Assembly (NCBI RefSeq): GCF_002736205.1
Contig: NZ_CP024091.1
Location: forward strand, 558,001 to 622,000
Reading direction: 5' to 3'
Source of the DNA: Pedobacter ginsengisoli
Lineage (GTDB): Bacteria > Bacteroidota > Bacteroidia > Sphingobacteriales > Sphingobacteriaceae
Length of the DNA: 64,000 nt
Part shown: positions 35,079 through 45,000 of the stretch, one piece after another
Layout: each line of letters starts with the position of its first letter
How positions within the stretch are numbered: position 1 is the stretch's first letter
The notes under the pieces: generated by a model
The model's database searches: none
What the model saw: only the letters and a program-made list of their open reading frames with translations
What the model was told of the DNA's origin: nothing
Made by a program: the position numbers and the translations under genes

Positions 35079-35099
35079 GGCCCGTAATTTTTACGGGCC
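35079..35099 (+). promoter_or_regulatory. Intra-operon hairpin after the glycan-binding gene
   Basis: GGCCCGTAA-TTT-TTACGGGCC forms a 9-bp perfect stem without a following T run, so it is more likely an mRNA-stability or partial-termination element than a full terminator. It separates the surface-binding genes from the enzyme genes. Confidence 0.55.
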
Positions 35100-35149
35100 C
35101 TCATATGAAAGTTGTGGCTCAAACCTACAAATGCGAACAGAAAAAATAA

Positions 35150-36625
35150 ATGAATCATCTAAAAAATATACAAATTAAAGGACAGCTGGTCCTATTGCTC
35201 CTGCTCCTAGTTATGGTATTGGCCTCATCATGTAAGAAAAAGGAGGTAGCGCAGGCAGAACTTAGTATATCCCTGTCAGAAGCCGCTTTTGAGCCGGAAG
35301 GAGGTACCTCCACAATAACAGTTGCCAGTAACAGTAACTGGACCATTAACAATCCCGCTACTTCTTGGGTACAGTTAAATCAGACACTGGGAAGTGCAGG
35401 CAGCACAGATCTGCAATTAACGGTTATAGCCAATGGCACAGGCGCTTCGCGCTCGGCAACCTTGATTGTAACATCTGGAAATGGTCAGTCCAGGCGGCTG
35501 AAGCTTTCACAAAAAGGCCACCTGTTTCCATCGTATAACACCTCGCCTCAAGCGCCCGACCAGACAGGTATGGGCAGTACAGCGGTGCAGCTGGCAGCCA
35601 AAATGCATCTGGGATGGAACATAGGCAATACCATGGAATCGCCGGGTGGCGAAAGTGGCTGGGGCAATCCACAAATTACTGAATCCTATATCAAATTTTT
35701 AAAGCAGACAGGATTTAATGCCGTAAGGCTGCCATGTTCATGGGACTGGCATCATTTAAGCGATCGCTCGAAAGCGCAAATCGACCCGCTCTGGATTAAT
35801 AGAGTGAAAGAGGTAGTTAAGTACTGTGTAGACAATGACATGTATGTGCTGCTCAATATCCACTGGGATGGCGGCTGGCTGGAAAACAATATCAATCATG
35901 CCAAGAAAGATTCCGTTGATGCCAAGCAAAAAGCACTATGGGAGCAAATCGCTACCTCAATGAGGGACTTTGATGAGCACCTGATGTTTGCCAGTGCAAA
36001 TGAGCCTGCTGCTCATAATGCTGAAGAGGTGGCAATACTCAATGGTTTTCACCAGACATTTATCAATGCAGTTCGCTCCACAGGTGGGAAGAATAGCTAC
36101 CGCGTATTGGTAATTCAGGGGCCTGCTACTAATGGAGATTTAACCAATGAGTTAATGAATAAGCTACCTATTGATCAGGTTCCCGACCGCTTGATGATTG
36201 AAATACACAATTATACGCCTTCTCAATTTACCATACTAGATGGAGATGCAACCTGGGGTAAAATGTTTTACTATTGGGGAACAGGGTACCACTCCACTAT
36301 TGAACCGGGTCGTAACGCAACCTGGGGTGAAGAAAGTGAGCATCCCAGAGAGTTTAGCCTGATGAAATCTAAGTTTATAGATAAGGGGATTCCGGTAATA
36401 TTGGGTGAGTATGGTGCCTACAAAAGACGCGGTTCAAGAAATGTTCCATTAGATATCGAAAAACACAACGCCTCTGTAGATTATTGGAATAACTATGTGA
36501 CCAAACAGGCCATCAAGTTTGGCCTTAAGCCTTTCTTTTGGGATACAGGTGGTGCGCTAGACCGCAGAAATAATACGGTGCTGGATCCCGGGACGATAAA
36601 TGCACTTATTACCGGCGCTCATTAA
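35150..36625 (+). CDS. BACON-GH5 endo-glucanase, surface lipoprotein
   Basis: 491 residues. Lipobox VLASSCKKK (Cys28). A BACON domain (about 38-120, with SNSNWTINNPATSWVQLNQ) holds the enzyme away from the membrane. The GH5 catalytic domain begins LAAKMHLGWNIGNTMESPGG; acid/base Glu285 lies in FASANEPAAHN and nucleophile Glu420 in PVILGEYGAYK. The NIGNTMES start and BACON fusion are those of GH5_4 enzymes such as the xyloglucanase of Bacteroides ovatus, though GH5_4 also acts on mixed-linkage glucan and glucomannan. It would make the first cut outside the cell. Confidence 0.88.
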   Translation: MNHLKNIQIKGQLVLLLLLLVMVLASSCKKKEVAQAELSISLSEAAFEPEGGTSTITVASNSNWTINNPATSWVQLNQTLGSAGSTDLQLTVIANGTGASRSATLIVTSGNGQSRRLKLSQKGHLFPSYNTSPQAPDQTGMGSTAVQLAAKMHLGWNIGNTMESPGGESGWGNPQITESYIKFLKQTGFNAVRLPCSWDWHHLSDRSKAQIDPLWINRVKEVVKYCVDNDMYVLLNIHWDGGWLENNINHAKKDSVDAKQKALWEQIATSMRDFDEHLMFASANEPAAHNAEEVAILNGFHQTFINAVRSTGGKNSYRVLVIQGPATNGDLTNELMNKLPIDQVPDRLMIEIHNYTPSQFTILDGDATWGKMFYYWGTGYHSTIEPGRNATWGEESEHPREFSLMKSKFIDKGIPVILGEYGAYKRRGSRNVPLDIEKHNASVDYWNNYVTKQAIKFGLKPFFWDTGGALDRRNNTVLDPGTINALITGAH

Positions 36626-36686
36626 ATAAACCTTTGTGATCAGCATTAAAAAGATGAATAACACTTTAATACAGAATGGTCTCCAT

Positions 36687-38675
36687 ATGAAGAAAACAGT
36701 GGGATCTGTCCGACGGGTTACTTTAATAATTTTCATACTGTTTCTTTTCCTTCAGGGGCAGGGGTATGCTCAGATTACCTTGCCAAAAGTATTCGGTGAC
36801 AGTATGGTACTACAGCGGGATATTAAAATTCCTGTGTGGGGCAGCGCAACGCCCGGTGCGACAATAGTTGCCGAAATTGGAAAGTTCCTCGCCACGGCAA
36901 CGGCCGGTCAGGATGGCAAATGGAAGGTTCGGTTTGATCAAGTGCAGGCAGGTGGGCCTTACGAACTCAAAATTTTTGAGTTGGGAAAACCGAACTCTCA
37001 AATCAGACTTAAAGGTATCCTTGTCGGAGATGTCTGGCTTGCTTCAGGACAGTCTAATATGGAATGGTCTGTACAGCAGGCTCAGGATGCAAATAAGGAA
37101 ATTGCAAATGCAAATTTTGACCAGATCCGTTTCTTTCAGGTGGCACAGGATAAGAAATTAAGTCCTCAGCAGGATCTCAAGGGAAAATGGAAGGTCTGTA
37201 GCCCTGGAAATGTGTCAACGTTTTCAGCGGTTGCCTACTATTTTGCCAGGAAAATACATCGGGATCAGCAGGTTCCGATCGGGATCATTCAAAGCACATG
37301 GGGAGGGACACCAATCGAGTCCTGGACAAGCCGCGACAAACTGCTTACCTCGGGGATTACCAAAGTGCGCACACTTGCAAATGATACCTTAAGCGAACAG
37401 AGCTTTATAAAAGATAGTCTTAAGATGGTTCATTTTTGGGATATGGTGTATCACCCGCAAAATAATACAGATAAAATAATACCCTTGCCGGGATATGATG
37501 ATTCTAACTGGCCGGTTGTTCAGATGCCGGGAATGATTAAAGATTTCGGAATTGGACCCTATGAAGGGATGGTTTGGCTGCGTAAAACAATAAATTTACC
37601 TGAATCATTTTCCGGAAAAACGCTAACGATAAGCATTGGACGTCCGGAAACGAACTATTCAATGTATTTTAATGGTAAGGAAATCTGTAAGGTGGTATGG
37701 AATAGCAATGCAAGGCAGTCTTATACAATTCCTGCCGAATTACTTAAAAAGGGAGAGAATGTCATTACCATGAGAATCGCTATGTTATGGGGTGGAGGAG
37801 GTCTGAATGCTCCGGCAGACGAAATTTATATCACAGATGGTTCTGATAAGGTCTCTTTGGCGGGAAAATGGTCGTATGAGACAACAGCTGAACCGGCACT
37901 TCCTAAAATGAACAATTACCAGTATTATCCATCATTGCTCTTTAATGCGATGATTAACCCGGTTATTGCTTATGGTATCAAAGGGTTTCTCTGGTATCAA
38001 GGAGAAGCAAATGACTCAGCAGCTTATCACTACCGGAAGTTGTTTCCCATGATGATCAGTGACTGGAGAGAACGTTGGGGACAGGGTAATCTGCCCTTTC
38101 TGTATGCCCAGCTGGCAAATTTCAAGGACCGAAAGCCGCATCCTGCTGAAAGTGAATGGGCAGAATTAAGAGAAGCCCAGGCATTGACCTTATCACAGCC
38201 CAATACGGCGATGGCTTGTATCATCGACATTGGGGCTGCCAATGACATACATCCTACCAACAAACAGGAAGTGGGCAGGCGTTTGGCACTGGCTGCAAAT
38301 AAACTGGTCTATAGGCAAAATATCATTGCATCCGGCCCAAGGTATAGACGCTATAGAAAAGAAGGAAACCGCATATACATCAGTTTTACCAATACTGCCA
38401 GCGCGCTTTTAACCAAAGGTGCGGAAGGATTGGCGGGTTTTGCCATTGCAGGTAAAAATAAACAATTCTATTGGGCTAAGGCTGCTATTAAGGGAAAGGA
38501 AGTAGTGGTTTACAGCGATAAAGTTACTGATCCTGAATCAGTACGTTATGGCTGGGCAGATAATCCTGAATGCAACCTGATCAATTCAGAAGGATTGCCT
38601 GCTGTTCCTTTCAGAACAGATAACTGGAGAGGGATTACTGCTCCTGCTGAACCTGGTGATACTTTAAGAGATTAA
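36687..38675 (+). CDS. SASA-type carbohydrate acetylesterase
   Basis: ATG 36687 gives a good signal peptide (MKKTVGSVRRVTLIIFILFL); upstream ATGs at 36636 and 36654 would add up to 17 residues before it. The catalytic core is split. GDVWLASGQSNMEW carries the Ser nucleophile and VNDIHP-type ANDIHPTNKQEVGRR the Asp/His pair. Between them is a beta-sandwich insertion (VWLRKTINLPESFSGKTLTI). Members of the sialate-O-acetylesterase family include plant-polysaccharide deacetylases, some acting on xyloglucan (CE20). It probably removes acetyl groups from the island's glycan in the periplasm. Confidence 0.85.
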   Translation: MKKTVGSVRRVTLIIFILFLFLQGQGYAQITLPKVFGDSMVLQRDIKIPVWGSATPGATIVAEIGKFLATATAGQDGKWKVRFDQVQAGGPYELKIFELGKPNSQIRLKGILVGDVWLASGQSNMEWSVQQAQDANKEIANANFDQIRFFQVAQDKKLSPQQDLKGKWKVCSPGNVSTFSAVAYYFARKIHRDQQVPIGIIQSTWGGTPIESWTSRDKLLTSGITKVRTLANDTLSEQSFIKDSLKMVHFWDMVYHPQNNTDKIIPLPGYDDSNWPVVQMPGMIKDFGIGPYEGMVWLRKTINLPESFSGKTLTISIGRPETNYSMYFNGKEICKVVWNSNARQSYTIPAELLKKGENVITMRIAMLWGGGGLNAPADEIYITDGSDKVSLAGKWSYETTAEPALPKMNNYQYYPSLLFNAMINPVIAYGIKGFLWYQGEANDSAAYHYRKLFPMMISDWRERWGQGNLPFLYAQLANFKDRKPHPAESEWAELREAQALTLSQPNTAMACIIDIGAANDIHPTNKQEVGRRLALAANKLVYRQNIIASGPRYRRYRKEGNRIYISFTNTASALLTKGAEGLAGFAIAGKNKQFYWAKAAIKGKEVVVYSDKVTDPESVRYGWADNPECNLINSEGLPAVPFRTDNWRGITAPAEPGDTLRD

Positions 38676-38684
38676 GCAATTCAT

Positions 38685-40196
38685 ATGAATAAATTAATAA
38701 CAATTATTTTGCTTATCCAGCTCAGTGTTTTGGCAAAAGCACAGTATCAAACGCAGTCTAATGAAAAAGGGTCCGGTTTTTATTTAAATCCCATATTTGC
38801 AGGAGATTATGCCGATCCTAGTATATTACGTGATGGGGATAACTATTACATGGTACATTCCTCCTTTGAATATTATCCCGGCCTGTTGGTATGGCATTCA
38901 AAAGACCTGATCAACTGGCGGCCGGTAGCCCATGCTTTGCATAAATATGTAGGTTCTGTGTATGCACCAGATCTGGTGAAATATAAAGATAAGTTCTACA
39001 TCTATTTTCCTGCAAATGGTACCAATTACGTGGTAACATCGGATTCGATTGATGGCAAATGGAGTGAACCAATCGATCTGAAAATCGGTAACATTGACCC
39101 GGGGCACATCACAGACGAACATGGGAAAAGGTATTTGTTTTTTAGCAACGGTGGGTTTGTGCCTTTGTCTGATGATGGTCTTTCTGTTACAGGAAATTTA
39201 AAAGACTCATACAAAGGCTGGCCGATACCTAAAGACTGGACCATCGAATGTTTTTGCCTGGAAGGTCCCAAGCCCATCAAAAGAGGTGAGTACTATTACC
39301 TTACTGTAGCCCAGGGGGGAACAGCAGGTCCTGCAACCGGGCATATGGTCATTTCCGCACGATCAAAATCATTATTCGGACCATGGGAAAATTCCCCTTA
39401 TAATCCGATTATCAGAACCACAAAACCATTGGAAAAATGGAAATCGAAAGGTCACGGCACCCCATTTGAGGATGCAAAAGGAAACTGGTGGATGGTATTC
39501 CATGCATACGAAGATGGTTTTTACAATAAGGGGCGGCAAACTTTATTGCTTCCGTTGGAATGGACAAAAGATGGCTGGTATAAAGTGCCACATGGAGTGG
39601 ACGATAGCAAACCGATCAAAAAACCAAATTTAGTTGCCGATAAGACCAACTTTACATTGAATGATGATTTTAAGGGGAATAAGCTAAAATCGCAGTGGGA
39701 GTTTTTTGGAGAACTGGATGCCGGCAGGTTCCAGTTATCTGACAGTGGTTTATCCATTAAAGGCAAAGGGAGTCAGGTAGCCAACAGTGCGCCCTTATTG
39801 TGTATTCCCTCGGGTCATTCCTATACCGCGGATGTAGAATTGTCCATTGAAGGAAAGGCAACAGGAGGGCTGGTTCTTTTTTACAACAATAGTGCATTTT
39901 CAGGGATCCTGGCCAACAATAAAAATATATTGGCGAACATACGTGGCTGGCAGTTTGAAACCGAAAAAAACGTGATAAACAACCGGGTATTCCTTCGCCT
40001 TAAAAATATGGATAATATTGTGCATATGTATTATAGTACAGACGGCATGAAGTGGAACAAAATTGAAAGTTCGCTTGATGTTTCTGCCATACATCATAAT
40101 GTACTGAGTGGCTTTTTGAGCCTAAGGATAGGCCTGTGCTCGATAGGAGAAGGAAAAGTAACCTTTAAGAATTTTAAATTTACCCCTATAAATTAA
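38685..40196 (+). CDS. GH43 beta-xylosidase / alpha-L-arabinofuranosidase
   Basis: 503 residues with a signal peptide (to LAKAQ, about 20). The five-blade GH43 domain has base Asp44 in AGDYADPSILRDG, pKa-modulating Asp138 in GNIDPGHITDE and acid Glu193 in FCLEGPKPIKRG. From about residue 320 a C-terminal beta-sandwich (DUF1349-like; FKGNKLKSQWEFFGEL) is usual in this subgroup. It removes xylose or arabinose side chains or ends. The gene is 9 nt after the esterase. Xylosidase and arabinofuranosidase cannot be told apart by motif alone. Confidence 0.88.
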   Translation: MNKLITIILLIQLSVLAKAQYQTQSNEKGSGFYLNPIFAGDYADPSILRDGDNYYMVHSSFEYYPGLLVWHSKDLINWRPVAHALHKYVGSVYAPDLVKYKDKFYIYFPANGTNYVVTSDSIDGKWSEPIDLKIGNIDPGHITDEHGKRYLFFSNGGFVPLSDDGLSVTGNLKDSYKGWPIPKDWTIECFCLEGPKPIKRGEYYYLTVAQGGTAGPATGHMVISARSKSLFGPWENSPYNPIIRTTKPLEKWKSKGHGTPFEDAKGNWWMVFHAYEDGFYNKGRQTLLLPLEWTKDGWYKVPHGVDDSKPIKKPNLVADKTNFTLNDDFKGNKLKSQWEFFGELDAGRFQLSDSGLSIKGKGSQVANSAPLLCIPSGHSYTADVELSIEGKATGGLVLFYNNSAFSGILANNKNILANIRGWQFETEKNVINNRVFLRLKNMDNIVHMYYSTDGMKWNKIESSLDVSAIHHNVLSGFLSLRIGLCSIGEGKVTFKNFKFTPIN

Positions 40197-40204
40197 TAAA
40201 AACG

Positions 40205-41770
40205 ATGAACATACTTAGAAATACTGCAGTAATAGCTGTAGTGATGACATTCAAAGTCTTTACCTGTCAGAGCCAGTTGCCTGCCCAGATTAATGTGGAA
40301 GGAGGCAGGATAAAAGGAAACGTAGAAAATCACTTGACAATATTCCGTGGAATCCCCTTTGCGGCTCCTCCGGTCGGGCCACTCAGATGGAAAGCGCCGC
40401 AGCCGGTTGTAAATTGGGATGGAGTAAGGTCAACTGACCATTTTGCACCTGCGCCAATGCAGGGAGGCAGTCCGGCAGGTGGCAAAAGTGAAGACTGTCT
40501 TTACCTGAATGTATGGAGTCCGGCAAAGTCAGACAAAGAGCGTTTGCCGGTGATGGTATGGATTTATGGAGGAGGCTTCAGCTCCGGATCAACTGCCGAA
40601 GGCTGGTATGACGGACAGCAACTAGCGCAAAAGGGAGTCATCTTTGTGAGCATTGCCTACCGGGTAGGTCCACTTGGATTTTTGGCACATCCGGCTTTAA
40701 GCGCACAGGAACCTCATCACACTTCGGGTAATTATGGCTTACTGGATCAGATTGCGGGACTGAAATGGGTGCAGAAAAATATTGCTGCTTTTGGTGGCGA
40801 TCCCAAAAAGGTGACCATTTTTGGAGAATCGGCCGGTGGAATTTCTGTGAGCATGCTGTCTGCCTCTCCACTAGCCAAAGGTCTTTTTAGAGCGGCAATT
40901 TCGCAGAGTGGAGGATCTTTTGGGCCTGCTAGTGTTAAAACCTATCCCGGTGAGAACATGAAAGCGCTGAACGATGCAGAAAGTGATGGGCTGAGCTATG
41001 CAGCAAAAGCTGGAGCGACCTCCATAGAAGAGCTTAGAAAACTGGAAGCAGCTCAGCTCCCTATGGGCTGGGGTGCTGGCAGCTCCTGGCCTGTAATAGA
41101 TGGATATGTGATTCCGGATGTTCAATATAAATTATACCAGGCCGGCCGGTACAATGATGTACCGGTACTTATTGGCTACAATTCCGATGAGGGACTAAGT
41201 TTCTCTCCGGGAAAGAGCCCTAAAGAATATACCGATGGGGTAAAAGCACGTTATGGGAAATTTGCCGATGAGCTGATTAAGGCCTACCCGGTAGAGGAGA
41301 ATTCTGTTCCCCGCTCGGCAAGGAATTTATCAAGGGATGCTGCATTTGGGTGGCACAACTGGACCTGGGCCAGGCTCCAGTCAAAAACAGGAAAATCAAA
41401 GGTGTATTACTATTTTTTTGACCAGCATCCGAATTATCCCGAGGGTACGCCTGAATACGGACAAGGCTCTCCCCATGCACAGGACGTTTCCTATGTTTTC
41501 CAGCATATGGATCCTTTGAATCCGAAAACTTCCAAGTCAGATTTGGAAATTTCGGAAGCAATGGGCAATTACTGGATCAACTTTGTGAAGTACGGAAACC
41601 CTAACGGTAAAGGACTGCCGGAATGGCCTGAGTTTCATGCGGGACAGCCGTCAGTGATGCATTTCGGTGAGACGGCCCATGTAGGACCCGTTCCAGACGA
41701 AAAGTCACTGCAGGTACTGGACCAGTATTTCAGGTGGAGAATAGATTCGAATGGAAAAAACCGGAAATAA
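40205..41770 (+). CDS. Type-B carboxylesterase
   Basis: 521 residues. Signal peptide to about residue 22. FRGIPFAAPPVGPLRWKAPQP, SEDCLYLNVWSP and VMVWIYGGGFSSGS are carboxylesterase type-B hallmarks. The nucleophile is Ser209 in IFGESAGGISVSM, with Glu in IGYNSDEGL and His in GSPHAQDVSYVF. In carbohydrate loci these enzymes take acyl or feruloyl esters off sugars. It is placed 8 nt after GH43 and closes the main operon. The particular ester is not readable. Confidence 0.87.
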   Translation: MNILRNTAVIAVVMTFKVFTCQSQLPAQINVEGGRIKGNVENHLTIFRGIPFAAPPVGPLRWKAPQPVVNWDGVRSTDHFAPAPMQGGSPAGGKSEDCLYLNVWSPAKSDKERLPVMVWIYGGGFSSGSTAEGWYDGQQLAQKGVIFVSIAYRVGPLGFLAHPALSAQEPHHTSGNYGLLDQIAGLKWVQKNIAAFGGDPKKVTIFGESAGGISVSMLSASPLAKGLFRAAISQSGGSFGPASVKTYPGENMKALNDAESDGLSYAAKAGATSIEELRKLEAAQLPMGWGAGSSWPVIDGYVIPDVQYKLYQAGRYNDVPVLIGYNSDEGLSFSPGKSPKEYTDGVKARYGKFADELIKAYPVEENSVPRSARNLSRDAAFGWHNWTWARLQSKTGKSKVYYYFFDQHPNYPEGTPEYGQGSPHAQDVSYVFQHMDPLNPKTSKSDLEISEAMGNYWINFVKYGNPNGKGLPEWPEFHAGQPSVMHFGETAHVGPVPDEKSLQVLDQYFRWRIDSNGKNRK

Positions 41771-42028
41771 GATTTTAACCAATCTGCATTATACGCTCGC
41801 AAACGTCAGCTATGTCATTGTGCAGGCTGGCGTTTGAATTTTAACCCAAGCGATAAAAAAAACTATTGGCCCATCTACCGGTGATTGCTGGGAAAGCAGT
41901 AAAAAAATCCGGATTTAAACGTAGCTTAGCTATCCCAATATGAAGTAACCAATGATGACCTGTTTTGGGTTTGACTTTAATTGCTCCCGGGTTGATGGGA
42001 ATAACTAAAGTATTTAATAGAGGAATAT

Positions 42029-45000
42029 ATGTTTCGGTTTTTTGTTCTGCTCAGCGCACTGCTGCTGTGTAATTCTCTTCTTGCACAGGAAAACGTATAT
42101 CGGTTTTCCCATTTAGATATTTCTAATGGCTTATCCGACAACCGGGTAAACGCAATATATAAAGATCAAAAAGGCTTTATGTGGTTTGGCACCACAGCTG
42201 GTCTGAGCCGATACGACGGATATGAATTTAAGGTATTCCAGCACAATTCAAAGGACAGCACCAGTTTACCCGATGGTTATATCGTCAAAATATTTGGCGG
42301 ACCGGGTGAAGAATTATGGATTAAATCCAATCGTGGGTTCATCATATACCATCCTCTGACAGAGCAGTTTGAACGGTTTCAGGATAAGCACTTTCAGGAA
42401 TATAAGATTCCCGGGGGATACCTGCGTGAGATAAAATCCAATGGTAGGGGGAAATTCTATTTTTATATCGAGAATCAGGGCATTTTTTGTTACGATACCA
42501 AAAGTAAGACCACCACAGCATATACCTCTAAAAATGGACTGATCGGTTCCCTGTCCTTAGGTCTGATAAGTGATTTTGCTGAGGATTTAAAAGGTAATTT
42601 ATGGGTGGTCTATGCCAATGGCTTACTGGAGAAATTTAGTTTAAAGACGCAAAAGGTCACCGGCAGATACTTTGATGTCAACAAACGTTGGGGAACACAG
42701 GAAAATACTTTCAACCTTAGCCTTGATGCTCAAGGCAATATTTTTATATACAGTCCCGGTAATCTTTTTGGGCTATATTACCTCAATGTGGCAAGTGACA
42801 AATGTCTGTATTTTGGAAAAAAGCAAGATCATTCGGGTTTGAGCTCCAATAACGTCATCGATGTACTGGAGGGAGAAAATGGAGACATCTGGATCGGGAC
42901 TGATCACGGGGGAATTAATATTTTAGATAAACGGACGAATAAATTAACTTACATTTTAAGCAAAGAAGAAGATCCGAGGGGTCTAAGTGACAACAGTGTA
43001 GCTTCTTTGTATAGGGATAACACTGGCATCATCTGGATCGGAACCGCTAAGAAAGGCCTCTATTATTACCATAAAAACATCTATAAATTTCCCAGAAATG
43101 AATATTTGACAGCAAACAGGTCCTTGCAAAAGGATGTGAATGCCTTCGCAGAAGACAAAAATGGTAATTTGTGGATTGGAACAAATGGTTCAGGCCTTAT
43201 GTATCTTAACAGGCGCACCGGGGAGGTTAAGAACTATCGTAATGACCCCGCCAACCCCAATTCTTTAAGCAGTGACATTGTGGTAAGCCTGTGTATCGAT
43301 CATTCAGGCACGTTATGGATCGGAACCTATCTAGGGGGGCTTAATTCCTTTGATGGCCATAAATTTACCAGCTTCAGGCATAGTTCAGACCCTTACAGCC
43401 TTTCGGATAACCGGATTTATGCGCTGCTGGAAGATTCCTCCGGCAGGCTCTGGGTGGGTACTTTAAATGGTGGATTAGACTTGTTTGACCGCAACACCAA
43501 AAGATTTAAACATTTTAACCCCTCGGTGAAAAATACCTTAAATGCTTATGGCATTTCCTCCATCTATGAAGACAAAAATAAAAATATCTGGGTTGGTACC
43601 ACGGCTGGGGTCAACATATTGAATTATAAAACTGGCAGGTTTACACAATTGGTAAGTGACCGTAAAGACAAAAATAGTCTGGTTCAAAATGATGTGAGTT
43701 CAATTATTGAAGACAGTAGAGGATGGATATGGATAGGTACAGGAGAAGGTATAAGCATATACAACCCTGCAACTGGTAAGTTTAACAATTTAACTGAGAC
43801 TACGGGCTTGCCAGAAAATTCCGTCTTTTCCCTTCTTGAAGATGAGCAGCATCAGATCTGGTATGGTTCCAGAAAAGGCCTGTACAAAATTTCCCAGGCT
43901 ACTGAAACAAAACCTTACACATTTCAATACAATAAATACAATAAGTCCGACGGTTTGCAAGTTGCCCAGTTTAACCTCAATAGTGCTTATAAAACCCAAG
44001 CAGGCGAGTTGATTTTCGGAGGGCCAAATGGTTTCAATATTTTCAATGCCAGGCAAATTCAAAGTACCCAGGTTCCATCTGTTTTGGCATTGACCGGATT
44101 GGAGGTGTTTTACCATCCAGTGAATGTGGGTGAAAAAATAAACGGAAGAATAATTCTGCCTGAAACCATTACATCGCTCAGGAATTTGACTCTGAGCTAT
44201 AAAGAAAACATCTTTTCACTTCAGTTCGCCCTACTCAACTATTTTGCACCCAATAAGATTACCTACAAATACAATTTGGACGGTTTTGACGCGCGTTGGC
44301 TTACCGTTCCTTCAGAAATACGTAATGCTACTTTTACAAACCTTGATCCAGGAGAATATACTTTTCATGTAAAGGCCTTTAATGAAAATGATACCGTAGC
44401 TCTGGCTGAGTCTAAATTGAAAATAACGATTTTACCTCCCTTCTGGCGTACCGGCTGGGCATATGTGCTCTATGCTTTGACTATAGGGCTGCTGCTACTG
44501 GTTATCCGACGCAGAGGGATCAATAAGTTAAGACGTGAATTTGCTTTGGTACAGGAAAGGATCCAGGCCAGCCAACTGCGTGAGCAGGACCGCAGGGAAG
44601 CCGAAAGGTTGCGTGAGCTTGATCTGTTGAAAATTAAGTTTTTAACAAATCTGAGCCACGAATTCAGAACACCGATCTCTTTAATCCTGGCCCCAGTAGA
44701 CAAACTGCTAGCCCAGGCAAATGAAAAAGGCAGGCTTGGGCAGCTGACCATGATCAAAAGAAATGCAAGACGTTTACTGAACCTGGTAAATCAGCTACTG
44801 GATTTCCGTAAAATGGAGGAGCAGGAATTGCAGCTAAACAGAAGCGACGGCGAGATTGTATCCTTTATTAAAGAGGCAACCGATTCATTTTATGACCTGG
44901 CCGAGCGCAAACAAATCAAATTGACTTTTAAAAGTGCTGTGGAAAACCTGCAGGTATCATTTGATCCGGACAAGGTGGAACGGATACTATTCAATCTGAT

